Counted from the first letter of the stretch, positions 51,672 through 61,592 are shown. The stretch: 64,000 nucleotides of DNA from Bacteroidota bacterium (GCA_023426145.1 JAFABG010000036.1:43161-107160), one strand, 5' to 3'. Made by a program: numbers and translations. The notes: generated by a model from the letters alone, not told the origin.

Positions 51672-52334
51672 ATGGAAACGATGTTCGATACTTTGCTTCA
51701 ATTACCTTTATTTCAAGGTCTTTGTCACGAAGATTTCACCAGTATTCTTGACAAAGTTAAGTTACACTTTATCAAACACAGAACTGGAGAAATTATAATA
51801 AAAAATGGAAGCCCATGCACGCAACTTTGCTTTCTCTTAAAAGGTGAAATATCTATAGTCACAAATGCCCCCCAAAATGTATACACTGTAATTGAGCAAA
51901 TGGGGGCTCCATACCTCATTGAACCCCAATCTTTATTTGGCATGTATACCACTTATGCATCTTCATACATAGCACGTACAGAAGTTCATTCTGTATCTAT
52001 CAGCAAGGATTTTATTATCAGCGATTTATTTAAATATGATATCTTCAGGCTTAACTACATGAATATGATTAGCAATCGTGCACAAACCCTCTATGCAAAA
52101 CTATGGGAAGAACCTGCGCAAGATTTAAAAGACAGAACAATCCGCTTTTTTCTATTACATTGCGAAAAGCCTCAAGGAGAGAAGATTTTTAAAATCAAAA
52201 TGGACGATCTTGCACGCTGCTTAGATGATACACGGCTAAACATATCCAAAACACTAAACGAAATGCAAGATAATGGACTCATTGAACTTAGTAGAAAAGA
52301 AATTCTGATTCCTGATGCACTAAAACTTTTGTAA
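51672..52334 (+). CDS. Crp/Fnr-family transcriptional regulator 2
   Basis: 220 residues. N-terminal sensor barrel (HRTGEIIIKNGSPCTQLCFLLKGEISIV, about 36-63) and C-terminal helix-turn-helix (KMDDLARCLDDTRLNISKTLNEMQDNGLIEL, about 175-205). No cysteine cluster for an iron-sulfur centre. Effector and targets unknown. It is followed by 1.4 kb with no intact gene. Confidence 0.88.
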   Translation: METMFDTLLQLPLFQGLCHEDFTSILDKVKLHFIKHRTGEIIIKNGSPCTQLCFLLKGEISIVTNAPQNVYTVIEQMGAPYLIEPQSLFGMYTTYASSYIARTEVHSVSISKDFIISDLFKYDIFRLNYMNMISNRAQTLYAKLWEEPAQDLKDRTIRFFLLHCEKPQGEKIFKIKMDDLARCLDDTRLNISKTLNEMQDNGLIELSRKEILIPDALKLL

Positions 52335-53656
52335 ATAACTCGTTGGCGGAATTAATTCACTAAAAAAATATTAGAAACTTACTTCACAGACATCGCTCAG
52401 GAAGAGAAAGAAAAGCCAGCCCGCTACCCTAGGTGAATTACTTGCTAGAAGAAGCATGATCATTTATAAAATTTTACAGTTATTTCTATCCACTGATAGA
52501 AAGATAACGCCACAGTAACCTTTTCAAGCTAGGCTGCGAAGCGGAAAGAAGAGGCTTTGACCAAAATACGGTTTACGCGAAGCGGAGAAACGGTTTAGCT
52601 TCTCCAACTTTCCTCAAAAGGTGATCGAACACACCATATCATCTGTTTATCAAACAGTTATCCTTCTCCTACGACCCCATTCTCTGGCAGCAGGCAGCAG
52701 TCCCCGAAAGGTGAAAGTGACAATAGTGACAAAAGTGCCATATAGTACTGCGGATTTTATCAACGATACTGAAGAGACTTATTAAGAAGGCAAAGGATAT
52801 CGAAAAGAAGCCCCTACTTTTTATGAAAGCGTATACACCCATTCGATTATTTTTTTAAACAATTCGGTGCTTAATGAGACCAACAAGCGAGAAATAGATG
52901 TGCCTTTCCTATCGAACCTCATTTCCCTGAGTTCAGAGTAAACAGGACGTTGCTTACTGGGAGAGTTACACGATTAGATTATATTGGATAGTAACCGTCA
53001 CCTGAAAGTCTAAAACAAGAGCTATATTTCTTTTAGTGATACTAATTCGTATGAGATTTTCGCGCATCAATCAATAAGAGCCCAAAGTAATATAAACTAA
53101 AATTTACTGTACAAATAAAAACATTGAATAGGCTTTTCACTTGCTGTTTTATTGCTACGAGCATAGTAAATTGGTGTTGGCTTCACTGCCTACTCCGAAC
53201 GGGCGATCACTGAATAACCCCGATGCAATTCGGCAGTATATAGAAGATCATCCCAGCATATTCATGACAGAAAAAAAGATTCTCACTCGCGCATAATTCA
53301 ATTTCAACACACGAAGGGTACACAGGTTACCGAAGCAACTTAATTAGCTATAAATCAACAAAGTAAGTCATAAACGAGATAAAAAGGTGAAATAGAGAGT
53401 GACTATATGCACTTTTGTCACTTTTGTCACTTTGGGGGTGAGGAGATTCGATGATTTTGTAGTGTTTTTACAACGATTATTCAGTGACCTTAGGAAGATT
53501 ATTCGTTGAATTTGCAGCGTTTATTCGATAGAGCTTGGTAGATTTTCATCGGTGCAGAACGCCTGAAATAACCTCTGCCGAAAACGATAAAGTGCAATAA
53601 GTAGGAGCTAAAAAAATCATTGAGAAGATTAAATAAATCTTTCCAATGATCAAATA
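52335..53656. other. gene-free degenerate region
   Basis: No intact gene in about 1.3 kb. It contains the decayed DUF3987-like pieces, repeated GCGAAGCGGA words near 52537 and 52577, and a CTTTTGTCACTTTTGTCACTTT run near 53412. It looks like the eroded remains of an integrated element. Confidence 0.6.
52529..53296 (+). pseudogene. decayed DUF3987/VirE-type replication gene
   Basis: Several plus-strand pieces still read as protein: LGCEAERRGFDQNTVYAKRR near 52529; KVKVTIVTKVPYSTADF from 52711; after an in-frame stop, APTFYESVYTHSIIFLNNSV then NETNKREIDVPFLSNLISLS to about 52939; and an open run of 54 codons at 53132-53293 (NNPDAIRQYIEDHPSIF). The third piece resembles the opening of the DUF3987 helicase/primase-like domain found in mobile elements of Bacteroides, and TKVTKV-type runs are typical just before it. 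Stops and frame changes show the gene is dead. Family assignment is from memory of sequence style and needs a search. Confidence 0.45.
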
Positions 53657-53697
53657 AAAAGATGGGAAAGATCTATGTTAATCTTTCCCATCTTTTT
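53657..53697 (-). terminator. guaA terminator
   Basis: AAAAGATGGGAAAGAT-type arm (53657-53673) pairs with ATCTTTCCCATCTTTTT (53681-53697); a T-tract follows on minus. Confidence 0.85.
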
Positions 53698-53780
53698 ACT
53701 TTTTCCCTGTGTGTCTGTATCACCTACAACAGGACTCGAGAAAGATGACTCTCTCGGGATCTATATATAAGAAATAAGAA

Positions 53781-55304
53781 TTATTCCCATTCAATTGTTG
53801 CAGGCGGCTTAGAACTTATATCATAAGTTACACGATTTACCCCTTTCACTTTATTAATTATATCATTCGAAATCTTACCCATAAATTCATAAGGCAAATG
53901 GGCCCAATCGGCAGTCATTGCGTCAGTTGAAGTTACAGCACGTAACGCAACAGCTCTCTCATATGTACGTTCGTCACCCATGACACCTACAGATTGTACA
54001 GGAAGCAAAATCACTCCTGCCTGCCATACTTGGTCGTATAACCCCCAATCACGTAGACCTTGAATAAATATATCATCAGCATCTTGCAAAATTCTCACTT
54101 TTTCAGGTGTAATATCTCCAAGAATACGAACAGCTAATCCTGGTCCAGGGAAAGGATGACGAGTTATCAAATGTTCAGGCATCCCTAGCTCACGACCCAC
54201 ACGACGAACCTCATCTTTAAATAACAAACGAAGTGGTTCGCAAAGTTTCAAATTCATTTTCTCAGGTAAACCACCCACATTATGATGACTTTTAATAACA
54301 GTACCTGTTATAGACAAGGATTCGATGCAATCAGGATATATTGTACCTTGAGCTAACCATTTAACTCCAGAGATTTTATGGGCTTCAACATCAAATACAT
54401 CAATAAAACCTTTACCGATAATCTTACGTTTACGTTCAGGCTCCGTTACACCTGCCAATTCTGAAAAGAATTTTTCGCTAGCATCAACACCAATTACATT
54501 TAACCCTAAACATTCATAATCATTCATTACGTTTTTAAACTCATCTTTACGTAACATTCCATGATCTACGAATATACAAGTTAAATTCTTACCGATAGCT
54601 TTATTTAATAAAACAGCAGCTACAGAAGAATCAACTCCACCACTCAAGCCAAGTACAACTTTATCGTCACCTAATTGAGCTTTCAATTCTGATACCGTAC
54701 TCTCTATAAAAGAAGCCGGAGACCAATCTTGACTACAACCACAAATATCTACAACAAAATTTTTCAATATCTGTGTTCCATCTTCACTATGGAATACTTC
54801 GGGATGAAATTGTACTCCCCAAACTTGTTCATTTTCAATCTGATAAGCAGCTATTTCTACTTTATCTGTAGAAGCTATCTTCTTGAAATTAGCGGGAATG
54901 GCAGTAATTGTATCACCATGACTCATCCACACTTGAGATCCATCGCGAACTCCTTTCAACAAAACATTATCTTTGCAAAATGAGTCCAAATGAGCACGAC
55001 CATATTCACGTGTGCCAGCAGGTTCTACTTTTCCACCGTTAGTATAAGACATAAATTGTGCACCATAGCAGATACCCAAAATTGGATACTTACCACGAAT
55101 TTCACTTAAATCAATTTTAAATGCGTTTTCATCATAAACAGAGAAAGGGCTTCCTGAAAGAATAACCCCCTTAATTGTTTGATCATTTTTAGGAAACTTG
55201 TTGTAAGGAACAATCTCACAATACGTGTCTAATTCGCGTACACGGCGCCCAATAAGCTGCGTTGTTTGCGATCCAAAATCAAGAATTATTATTTTTTCCT
55301 GCAT
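53781..55304 (-). CDS. guaA: GMP synthase (glutamine-hydrolysing)
   Basis: 507 residues. Glutamine amidotransferase with nucleophile cysteine 79 in ILGICYGAQ and QFHPEV (H, E of the triad); ATP pyrophosphatase domain with VLGLSGGVDSSVAAVLL near 218-234; C-terminal dimerisation domain ending TYDISSKPPATIEWE. It converts XMP to GMP in the cytoplasm. A -7 box (TATTTTTG on minus, 55336-55343) precedes it. It sits between two decayed elements. Confidence 0.97.
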   Translation of the reverse strand: MQEKIIILDFGSQTTQLIGRRVRELDTYCEIVPYNKFPKNDQTIKGVILSGSPFSVYDENAFKIDLSEIRGKYPILGICYGAQFMSYTNGGKVEPAGTREYGRAHLDSFCKDNVLLKGVRDGSQVWMSHGDTITAIPANFKKIASTDKVEIAAYQIENEQVWGVQFHPEVFHSEDGTQILKNFVVDICGCSQDWSPASFIESTVSELKAQLGDDKVVLGLSGGVDSSVAAVLLNKAIGKNLTCIFVDHGMLRKDEFKNVMNDYECLGLNVIGVDASEKFFSELAGVTEPERKRKIIGKGFIDVFDVEAHKISGVKWLAQGTIYPDCIESLSITGTVIKSHHNVGGLPEKMNLKLCEPLRLLFKDEVRRVGRELGMPEHLITRHPFPGPGLAVRILGDITPEKVRILQDADDIFIQGLRDWGLYDQVWQAGVILLPVQSVGVMGDERTYERAVALRAVTSTDAMTADWAHLPYEFMGKISNDIINKVKGVNRVTYDISSKPPATIEWE

Positions 55305-55335
55305 ATCAATGGTTGGATTTTAAATAAATGATCTG

Positions 55336-55343
55336 CAAAAATA
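55336..55343 (-). promoter_or_regulatory. promoter of guaA
   Basis: CAAAAATA on plus is TATTTTTG on minus, matching the -7 box, 31 bases before the guaA start. Confidence 0.6.
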
Positions 55344-55506
55344 GGAAAAAGTAGGCAATCTAAGCTGAAAAACATATAGAAAAAGATGCTTAAGACTCCA
55401 TACTTCACATAATATTAACCTCAAAAATATACCTACCTCTTACTAACAAGACTATTACACTGTTACCACAAATGATAATGTATAAGAAAAAAAACTTATC
55501 CCTTGT

Positions 55507-56182
55507 TTAAATTTTATTCAATAGTATCCTAACAGATGCAAATTTTACCATTTCCTTTCCTGAATCGAATGTTACATAAGTTTCAGCAGAGCCTTCTATA
55601 GTTGTTAAACCATGAAAATATACTTTCCACAATCCATCTTTTCCCAATTGTTTTAAAGTCATTTACCTTATCTCTGCTTACCACAACTTCAAGTATATAT
55701 CCAAATACTGTTTTATCTTGTCCGCCATTTCTCCACGATAACCAGCGTCGGCTAATATGATTTTGATAGTTTCCTCAGACATCTGGCTAACAAATAAGCC
55801 GCTTAATTCCTTTTACCTTCTTGTTCCCATCAATACTGTTAAGGGAGTGATTGTCATCCCAACGAACATTTTGACTGTCCATAAAGCCCAAAATTGCTTC
55901 TATTTTATATCCTATCTTTACTCGTACTTTTTCTCATAAGTCATTCAGTAACAGATCTGATTCACCCCATGAAGACCATTTACGATAATAGTAGTAAACC
56001 AATTCCCATGGAGCAAAATTGGAAGGAAGCATACGCCATTGACACCCAGTCTTCAGTAAGTAAAATATGGCATTCCATATCTCATACAAATCATATTTTT
56101 GTTTTCTTTCTTGCGAGTTCAGAATTTTCTTGATAACTTGCCACTTTGTTTCTTCTAAAATAAGAAAAAATACCCGATACAA
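55507..56182 (-). pseudogene. decayed IS5-type transposase
   Basis: Read on minus. The first piece, 56182-55934, gives QVIKKILNSQERKQKYDLYEIW and GCQWRMLPSNFAPWELVYYYY, the N-terminal domain of IS5-family transposases. It ends in a stop. The next frame reads IGYKIEAILGFMDSQNVRWDD (candidate first catalytic aspartate in DSQ) and GNKKVKGIKR, then breaks. Further on come ILADAGYRGEMADKIKQ (second aspartate), KRWIVESIFSWFNNYRRLC (glutamate region) and a closing ILLNKI-stop at 55507. At least three frame changes and an internal deletion make it non-functional. Terminal inverted repeats were not found. The front piece reads as an 82-residue frame but is not an independent gene. Confidence 0.8.
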
Positions 56183-56216
56183 CCTGGCAACTACTGTTAC
56201 CCAAAATAAAAGAAAT

Positions 56217-56711
56217 ATGAAAACGATCTTTTTCTATTTTTGTTTTCCTGTAATATTCATGGGAATATTTACCTATTTTTATTTTAACCCACCCATTGTC
56301 ATTTATCTATTACTCATCCCCTATGGTTTATTCACTTATTATATAAGAGTAAAGAAACAGAAGAAATGGAAAAAAGACATTAATACTGAAATTGAAAATA
56401 TAACTGACAGTTCTCTACTAAAAGTGATACCAATGAACTACCTATGCAGAATTGTTGCTATAAATGGCATAGGCTACATCTATCCCTCTAAGCTAATATT
56501 CAAATCATTTAAAAAAGATATTAGATTAGAAATTCTTTTTTCAAATATGATAAAAGTTGATTTTCTAGAAACAGGGTGCTTTTCCTATGGTATTAAGATT
56601 ATACTAAAAGATAATACAATAAAAAAATTCATAGTAGAAAGAAAAGAACAGAAAGAGATCATAGAATGCTTAAATCAACAACTATCGAAAATCACATCAA
56701 ATATAAAATAG
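56217..56711 (+). CDS. small membrane protein, possible GRAM/PH-like domain
   Basis: 164 residues from the ATG at 56217; the frame continues upstream into the transposase remnant and was not used. Two N-terminal membrane helices (IFFYFCFPVIFMGIFTYFYF, PIVIYLLLIPYGLFTYYI), then a basic linker and a domain with GIGYIYPSKLIFKSFKKDIRLEI and VDFLETGCFSYGIKIILKDN, which looks like a GRAM or PH-type beta-sandwich followed by a helix (EIIECLNQQLSKI). Low GC and solitary. Function unknown. Confidence 0.6.
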   Translation: MKTIFFYFCFPVIFMGIFTYFYFNPPIVIYLLLIPYGLFTYYIRVKKQKKWKKDINTEIENITDSSLLKVIPMNYLCRIVAINGIGYIYPSKLIFKSFKKDIRLEILFSNMIKVDFLETGCFSYGIKIILKDNTIKKFIVERKEQKEIIECLNQQLSKITSNIK

Positions 56712-56726
56712 AGAATTTTTTAAAAA

Positions 56727-56767
56727 AAGGTCAGCCTTTTACTTGCATTAGAGAATAGTCTGACCTT
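56727..56767 (-). terminator. mscL terminator
   Basis: AAGGTCAG (56727-56734) pairs with CTGACCTT (56760-56767), with an A-run at 56722-56728 that gives the T-tract on minus. Confidence 0.7.
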
Positions 56768-56799
56768 ATTATTACTTCAATAAAACTCATTCGAAATTT

Positions 56800-57243
56800 C
56801 TATTTTTTCTCTTTCAGCAAATCACGAATTTCCGTCAGCAACACCTCTTCTTTAGTAGGTTCTGGTGGTGCCAAAGGAGCAACAGGAGCTTCCTCTTGTT
56901 TCTTTGCCATCAAATTGGTAATCAAACGTATAAATAGGAATATAAAAAAAGCGATAATCAGAAAATCAAAAGTTGCCTGTAAAAATTGCCCGTAATCTAA
57001 AGTTACAGCAGGAGCAATCTCTTTCCCGTCGGCTCCGACTTCCGCCGCTTTCATCACCCATTTCAAGTCCGTAAAGTTCACACCACCAACTAATAAGCCA
57101 ATTGGAGGCATAATTACATTCGCAACTAAAGAAGATACAATTTTTCCGAACGCACCACCGATAACAACACCCACTGCCATATCGATTACGTTTCCTTTCA
57201 CGGCAAATGCCCTAAAGTCTTGTAAAAATGTTGTCTTTCCCAT
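56800..57243 (-). CDS. mscL: large-conductance mechanosensitive channel
   Basis: 147 residues. First membrane helix with the tight gate (NVIDMAVGVVIGGAFGKIVSSLVANVIMPPIGLLVGG), a periplasmic loop, second helix (FLQATFDFLIIAFFIFLFIRLI) and a charged cytoplasmic bundle (EEVLLTEIRDLLKEKK). It forms a pentamer that opens under membrane tension. Usual length. Confidence 0.97.
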   Translation of the reverse strand: MGKTTFLQDFRAFAVKGNVIDMAVGVVIGGAFGKIVSSLVANVIMPPIGLLVGGVNFTDLKWVMKAAEVGADGKEIAPAVTLDYGQFLQATFDFLIIAFFIFLFIRLITNLMAKKQEEAPVAPLAPPEPTKEEVLLTEIRDLLKEKK

Positions 57244-57295
57244 CTTTTTTTAATTTTTAATGTGAATTTAATATGCGAATATAAAAACAATTTTG

Positions 57296-57303
57296 TAATT
57301 TTG
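57296..57303 (+). promoter_or_regulatory. promoter of gapA
   Basis: TAATTTTG matches the -7 box, 83 bases before the ATG at 57387, divergent from mscL. Confidence 0.65.
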
Positions 57304-57386
57304 CATCGCATTTGAGAATAAAAACAAATGCTAAGATTGAGAGATATTTGAACAAATATTATAAAACCCTTAAAAGTTTAAACAAA

Positions 57387-58397
57387 ATGATTAAAGTAGG
57401 TATTAATGGATTCGGACGTATCGGACGTTTCGTTTTCCGCGCTGCAATGGAGAGAAACGATATTCAAATCGTAGGTATCAATGACCTTTGCCCAGTAGAT
57501 TACTTGGCTTATATGTTGAAGTATGACACAATGCACGGTCAATTCAATGGTACTATCGAAGCAGACGTTGAAAACAGCAAATTGATCGTAAACGGTCAAG
57601 CAATCCGCATCACTGCAGAAAGAAACCCAGCTGACTTGAAATGGGACGCTGTAGGTGCTGAATACGTTGTTGAATCTACAGGTTTGTTCTTGAGCAAAGA
57701 CAAAGCTCAGGCTCATATCGAAGCTGGTGCAAAATATGTTGTAATGTCAGCTCCTTCTAAAGATGACACTCCGATGTTCGTTTGTGGTGTTAATGAAACT
57801 TCATATGTTAAAGGTACTCAGTTCGTATCTAACGCTTCTTGTACTACTAACTGTTTGGCTCCTATCGCTAAAGTATTGAACGACAAGTTCGGTATCCTTG
57901 ACGGTTTGATGACTACAGTTCACTCTACAACTGCAACTCAGAAAACAGTTGACGGTCCTTCTATGAAAGACTGGAGAGGTGGTCGTGCTGCTTCTGGCAA
58001 TATCATCCCTTCTTCTACTGGTGCTGCTAAAGCTGTAGGTAAAGTTATCCCTGCATTGAACGGAAAATTAACTGGTATGTCTATGCGTGTACCAACTTTG
58101 GATGTATCTGTAGTTGACTTAACTGTAAACTTGGCTAAGCCTGCAACATATGCTGAAATCTGTGCAGCTATGAAAGAAGCTTCTGAAGGTGAATTGAAAG
58201 GTATTCTAGGCTACACTGAAGATGCAGTAGTTTCTTCTGATTTCTTAGGTGATGCACGTACTTCAATCTTTGATGCTAAAGCTGGTATTGCTTTGACTGA
58301 CACATTCGTTAAGGTTGTATCATGGTATGACAATGAAATTGGTTATTCTAACAAAGTTCTTGACTTGATCGCTCACATGGCATCTGTTAATGCTTAA
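57387..58397 (+). CDS. gapA: glyceraldehyde-3-phosphate dehydrogenase
   Basis: 336 residues from the ATG at 57387 (MIKVGINGFGRIGRF); the longer frame upstream is leader. Catalytic cysteine 152 in SNASCTTNCLAP and the NAD-binding FGRIGR are present. It makes 1,3-bisphosphoglycerate in glycolysis. The codon choice is noticeably more uniform than in its neighbours, as expected for a highly expressed gene. The ORF ends with a good terminator. Confidence 0.97.
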   Translation: MIKVGINGFGRIGRFVFRAAMERNDIQIVGINDLCPVDYLAYMLKYDTMHGQFNGTIEADVENSKLIVNGQAIRITAERNPADLKWDAVGAEYVVESTGLFLSKDKAQAHIEAGAKYVVMSAPSKDDTPMFVCGVNETSYVKGTQFVSNASCTTNCLAPIAKVLNDKFGILDGLMTTVHSTTATQKTVDGPSMKDWRGGRAASGNIIPSSTGAAKAVGKVIPALNGKLTGMSMRVPTLDVSVVDLTVNLAKPATYAEICAAMKEASEGELKGILGYTEDAVVSSDFLGDARTSIFDAKAGIALTDTFVKVVSWYDNEIGYSNKVLDLIAHMASVNA

Positions 58398-58421
58398 TTC
58401 TTAGAAGCTAAAATATATTTG

Positions 58422-58454
58422 AAACCGCTATGGGCAACCGTAGCGGTTTTTTTT
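58422..58454 (+). terminator. terminator of gapA
   Basis: AAACCGCTA (58422-58430) with TAGCGGTTT (58441-58449) and a T-tract to 58454. Confidence 0.9.
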
Positions 58455-58516
58455 ATATTCACTTTATATATTGTTAAAAAGCAGGGCATTATCCGTGGTA
58501 TAACTTACAATTTTAG

Positions 58517-58524
58517 TAGTTTTG
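58517..58524 (+). promoter_or_regulatory. promoter of the M3 peptidase gene
   Basis: TAGTTTTG matches the -7 box, 46 bases before the ATG at 58571. Confidence 0.6.
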
Positions 58525-58570
58525 TATTTCTATGGAGAGAAGATTAATAACATTAATGACAGTTTAGACC

Positions 58571-60640
58571 ATGAACAATATACAAAATGCTCAGAACCCT
58601 TTCTACGGACAGTATCTGACACCTCATGAAACAATTCCTTTTGATCGAATTAAGACAGAACATTATGAGCCCGCTATCTTAGAAGGGATAAGGCTACATA
58701 ATTTGGAAATTAATTCTATTATAAATAATCCGGAGGAAGCAACATTCACAAATACAATAGAGGCATATGAAAAATCCGGAAAGCTACTAGACAAAGTAAC
58801 TTCGGTTTTCACCAATATGCTAAGTGCCGAAACAAATCAGGATTTACAAGATTTGGCACAAAAAATAATGCCAATACTTAGCGAACATAGTAATAACATT
58901 ACGCTTAATGAAAAATTATTCTCTCGCGTAAAAGAAGTGTATCGTCAGAAAAAAAACATACCACTTACTCTGGAGCAAGAAAGTCTTTTAAACGACATAT
59001 ATGATAGTTTTGTACGTCATGGAGCCAACCTCATAGGCGAAGATCGTAAACAATACAGACGTCTCACTAATGAACTCAGCAAATTAACCCTAGATTTCAG
59101 TGAGAATAACCTGCAAGAAACAAATAATTTCCAATTGCACATAACTAATGTGAAAGATCTCGCTGGACTTCCTGAAATTGTAGTAGAAGCTGCCGCAGAA
59201 ACTGCAAAAGAAAATGAAAAAGAAGGGTGGATTTTCACTTTACATGCACCTAGTTATATACCTTTCATGACCTATGCTGAAAACCGTGAACTACGTCAAC
59301 AACTTTATTTAGCATATAATACAAAATGTACCCACGAAAATAGATTCAATAATATAGAAATAGTTAAGAAACTCGTCAATATTCGGATGACTATTGCCCA
59401 AATGCTTGGATATAAAAACTACGCTGAATATACGCTTAAACAACGAATGGCTGAGAATAGTGATGCAGTATATAAACTACTAAATCAATTATTAGAAGCC
59501 TATACACCTACTGCTCAACTAGAATATTTAGAAGTTGAAAAATTAGCACGTGAACAACAAAACGATGATTTCGTAATTATGCCATGGGACTGGAGCTATT
59601 ATTCGAATAAACTTAAAGACCTCAAATACAATATTAATGAGGAAATGCTACGCCCTTATTTTGAATTGGAACAAGTAAAAATAGGGATATTCGGACTTGC
59701 AGAAAGGCTCTATGGAATTACATTTAAAATGAATAAAAACATTTCTGTATATCACAAAGATGTTGAAGCATATGAAGTTTACGACAATAATGGAAAGTAT
59801 TTAGCAATTCTTTATACAGACTTCCACCCTCGTGCTGGCAAACGTTCAGGAGCATGGATGACAAGCTTTAAAGAACAATGGATAGAATCTACTACAGGTG
59901 AGAATAGTCGTCCACATATATCTATTGTAATGAACTTCACTAAACCCACTGAAAACAAGCCTGCATTACTAACTTTCAGTGAAGTGGAAACCTTCTTGCA
60001 TGAATTTGGACATAGTCTGCATGGAATTTTCGCAAACTCTACCTATCAAAGTTTGAGTGGAACTAACGTTTACTGGGATTTTGTGGAACTACCTTCACAA
60101 ATTATGGAGAATTTTGCTATAGAGAAAGAGTTTCTAAACACTTTTGCTAAGCACTATCAAACTGGAGAGTTACTGCCAGACACACTAATCAAAAGACTTG
60201 TAGACGCATCCAACTTCAATATCGCTTATAGTTGTTTAAGACAAGTAAGCTTCGGACTGTTAGATATGGCATGGTATACACGAGACACCTTGTTTGAAGG
60301 AGACATCAGAACTTACGAACAAGAAGCTTGGCAAAAAGCAATCCTTCTTCCCATCATAAAAGAAACATGTATGAGCACTCAATTTTCTCACATCTTTGCG
60401 GGAGGATATGCAGCTGGATATTATAGCTACAAATGGGCAGAAGTATTGGATGCGGATGCCTTTTCTCTATTCAAGCAAAAAGGTATATTCAATAAAGAAA
60501 TAGCAGAGTCTTTCCGCAATAATATATTAAGCAAAGGTGCTACTGAACACCCAATGACTCTTTATAAACGTTTTAGAGGACAAGAACCAACAATTGATGC
60601 ATTACTCGATAGAAATGGCATTCAAAATCATAATAATTAA
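58571..60640 (+). CDS. M3-family oligopeptidase (Dcp/OpdA-like)
   Basis: 689 residues, the full size of the family. Zinc site HEFGH at 477-481 in VETFLHEFGHSLHG; a third ligand glutamate in FVELPSQIMENF; substrate-binding CSHIFAGGYAAGYYSYKWAEVL-type segment near the end (SHIFAGGYAAGYYSYKW). No signal peptide, so cytoplasmic. It trims short peptides. First gene of a short plus-strand run. Confidence 0.94.
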   Translation: MNNIQNAQNPFYGQYLTPHETIPFDRIKTEHYEPAILEGIRLHNLEINSIINNPEEATFTNTIEAYEKSGKLLDKVTSVFTNMLSAETNQDLQDLAQKIMPILSEHSNNITLNEKLFSRVKEVYRQKKNIPLTLEQESLLNDIYDSFVRHGANLIGEDRKQYRRLTNELSKLTLDFSENNLQETNNFQLHITNVKDLAGLPEIVVEAAAETAKENEKEGWIFTLHAPSYIPFMTYAENRELRQQLYLAYNTKCTHENRFNNIEIVKKLVNIRMTIAQMLGYKNYAEYTLKQRMAENSDAVYKLLNQLLEAYTPTAQLEYLEVEKLAREQQNDDFVIMPWDWSYYSNKLKDLKYNINEEMLRPYFELEQVKIGIFGLAERLYGITFKMNKNISVYHKDVEAYEVYDNNGKYLAILYTDFHPRAGKRSGAWMTSFKEQWIESTTGENSRPHISIVMNFTKPTENKPALLTFSEVETFLHEFGHSLHGIFANSTYQSLSGTNVYWDFVELPSQIMENFAIEKEFLNTFAKHYQTGELLPDTLIKRLVDASNFNIAYSCLRQVSFGLLDMAWYTRDTLFEGDIRTYEQEAWQKAILLPIIKETCMSTQFSHIFAGGYAAGYYSYKWAEVLDADAFSLFKQKGIFNKEIAESFRNNILSKGATEHPMTLYKRFRGQEPTIDALLDRNGIQNHNN

Positions 60641-60653
60641 AAAAGAGAAAAAG

Positions 60654-61154
60654 ATGAAGAAAAATATAATTCAGATATTATTGGGGTTAATACTGCTACT
60701 TCCTATCCTAGTCGGATGCAATAATACAGACGATGTAGCTTCCATCTTTACTGGAAAGAAATGGAAGTTGACCTATATAACTAAAGCAAATAATCGAGGA
60801 TGGTATAGTTTCCCTGATGTACAAGAGAACAATCTGATGGAATATATCAACCAGAACAAAACATTCACCATAGACTTTACAGGCACAGTTGAAGAAGATG
60901 CTATACAGGGGCTGTTTTCCGGTTCAGGAGCTGTCAATACAAATGGTAGTTGGAGAGCTAATGGGAAAAATAATCAATTTGGGATGACCCTTACAACAGG
61001 AACAGCAATAGATAGTCAAGATCGGATTGCCACCAAAATTTTAGAAGGACTAAGGAAAGCTAATTCTTATGGAGGTGACGAGAGAAATTTATATCTCTAT
61101 TATCAAACAAACAATGAAGATTTATGCTTAGTTTTCGCTCCAATCAACAATTAA
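60654..61154 (+). CDS. DUF4847 lipoprotein
   Basis: 166 residues from the ATG at 60654 (MKKNIIQILLGLILLLPILVGC); the frame extends upstream into the M3 gene but the signal peptide sets the start. Lipobox ILVGC gives a lipid-anchored product. FTGKKWKLTYITKANNRGWYSF is the DUF4847 opening. Function unknown. 13 bases after the M3 peptidase stop and 12 before the deaminase. Confidence 0.85.
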   Translation: MKKNIIQILLGLILLLPILVGCNNTDDVASIFTGKKWKLTYITKANNRGWYSFPDVQENNLMEYINQNKTFTIDFTGTVEEDAIQGLFSGSGAVNTNGSWRANGKNNQFGMTLTTGTAIDSQDRIATKILEGLRKANSYGGDERNLYLYYQTNNEDLCLVFAPINN

Positions 61155-61166
61155 TGAAGAAAGCAG

Positions 61167-61592
61167 ATGGAAACAGAAAAGAAACAGAGAGAACTAGACA
61201 AACGGTACATACGCATGGCTTGCATATGGGCAGAAAACTCTTACTGCGAAAGACGTAAAGTCGGAGCTCTAATTGTAAAAAACAAAATGATTATTTCTGA
61301 TGGATACAATGGAACACCTTCCGGTTTTGAAAATATTTGCGAGGATGAAAACAATCTAACAAAACCTTACGTTCTTCATGCAGAAGCGAATGCTATTACC
61401 AAAATTGCTCGTTCTAATAATAGTAGTGAAGGTTCTACAATGTACGTTACAGCTTCACCATGTATTGAATGTGCAAAATTGATTATACAAGCAGGAATAA
61501 AACGAGTAGTTTACTCTGAACATTACCGCCTCGAAGATGGCATAGAGCTCTTAAAACGAGCAGGAATTGAGGTTGTTTACACTGAATTATAG
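61167..61592 (+). CDS. dCMP/deoxycytidylate deaminase family protein
   Basis: 141 residues. Zinc site HAEANAITK (H71, E73) and PCIECAKLI (C99, C102), with NGTPSGFENICED for the substrate pocket. It deaminates dCMP to dUMP, supplying thymidylate synthesis. A similar protein is annotated as ComEB in some genomes. Confidence 0.95.
   Translation: METEKKQRELDKRYIRMACIWAENSYCERRKVGALIVKNKMIISDGYNGTPSGFENICEDENNLTKPYVLHAEANAITKIARSNNSSEGSTMYVTASPCIECAKLIIQAGIKRVVYSEHYRLEDGIELLKRAGIEVVYTEL

Noticed and set aside
55934..56182. Intact 82-residue minus-strand gene
   Set aside because: It is only the first part of an IS5-type transposase whose remainder continues in other frames.
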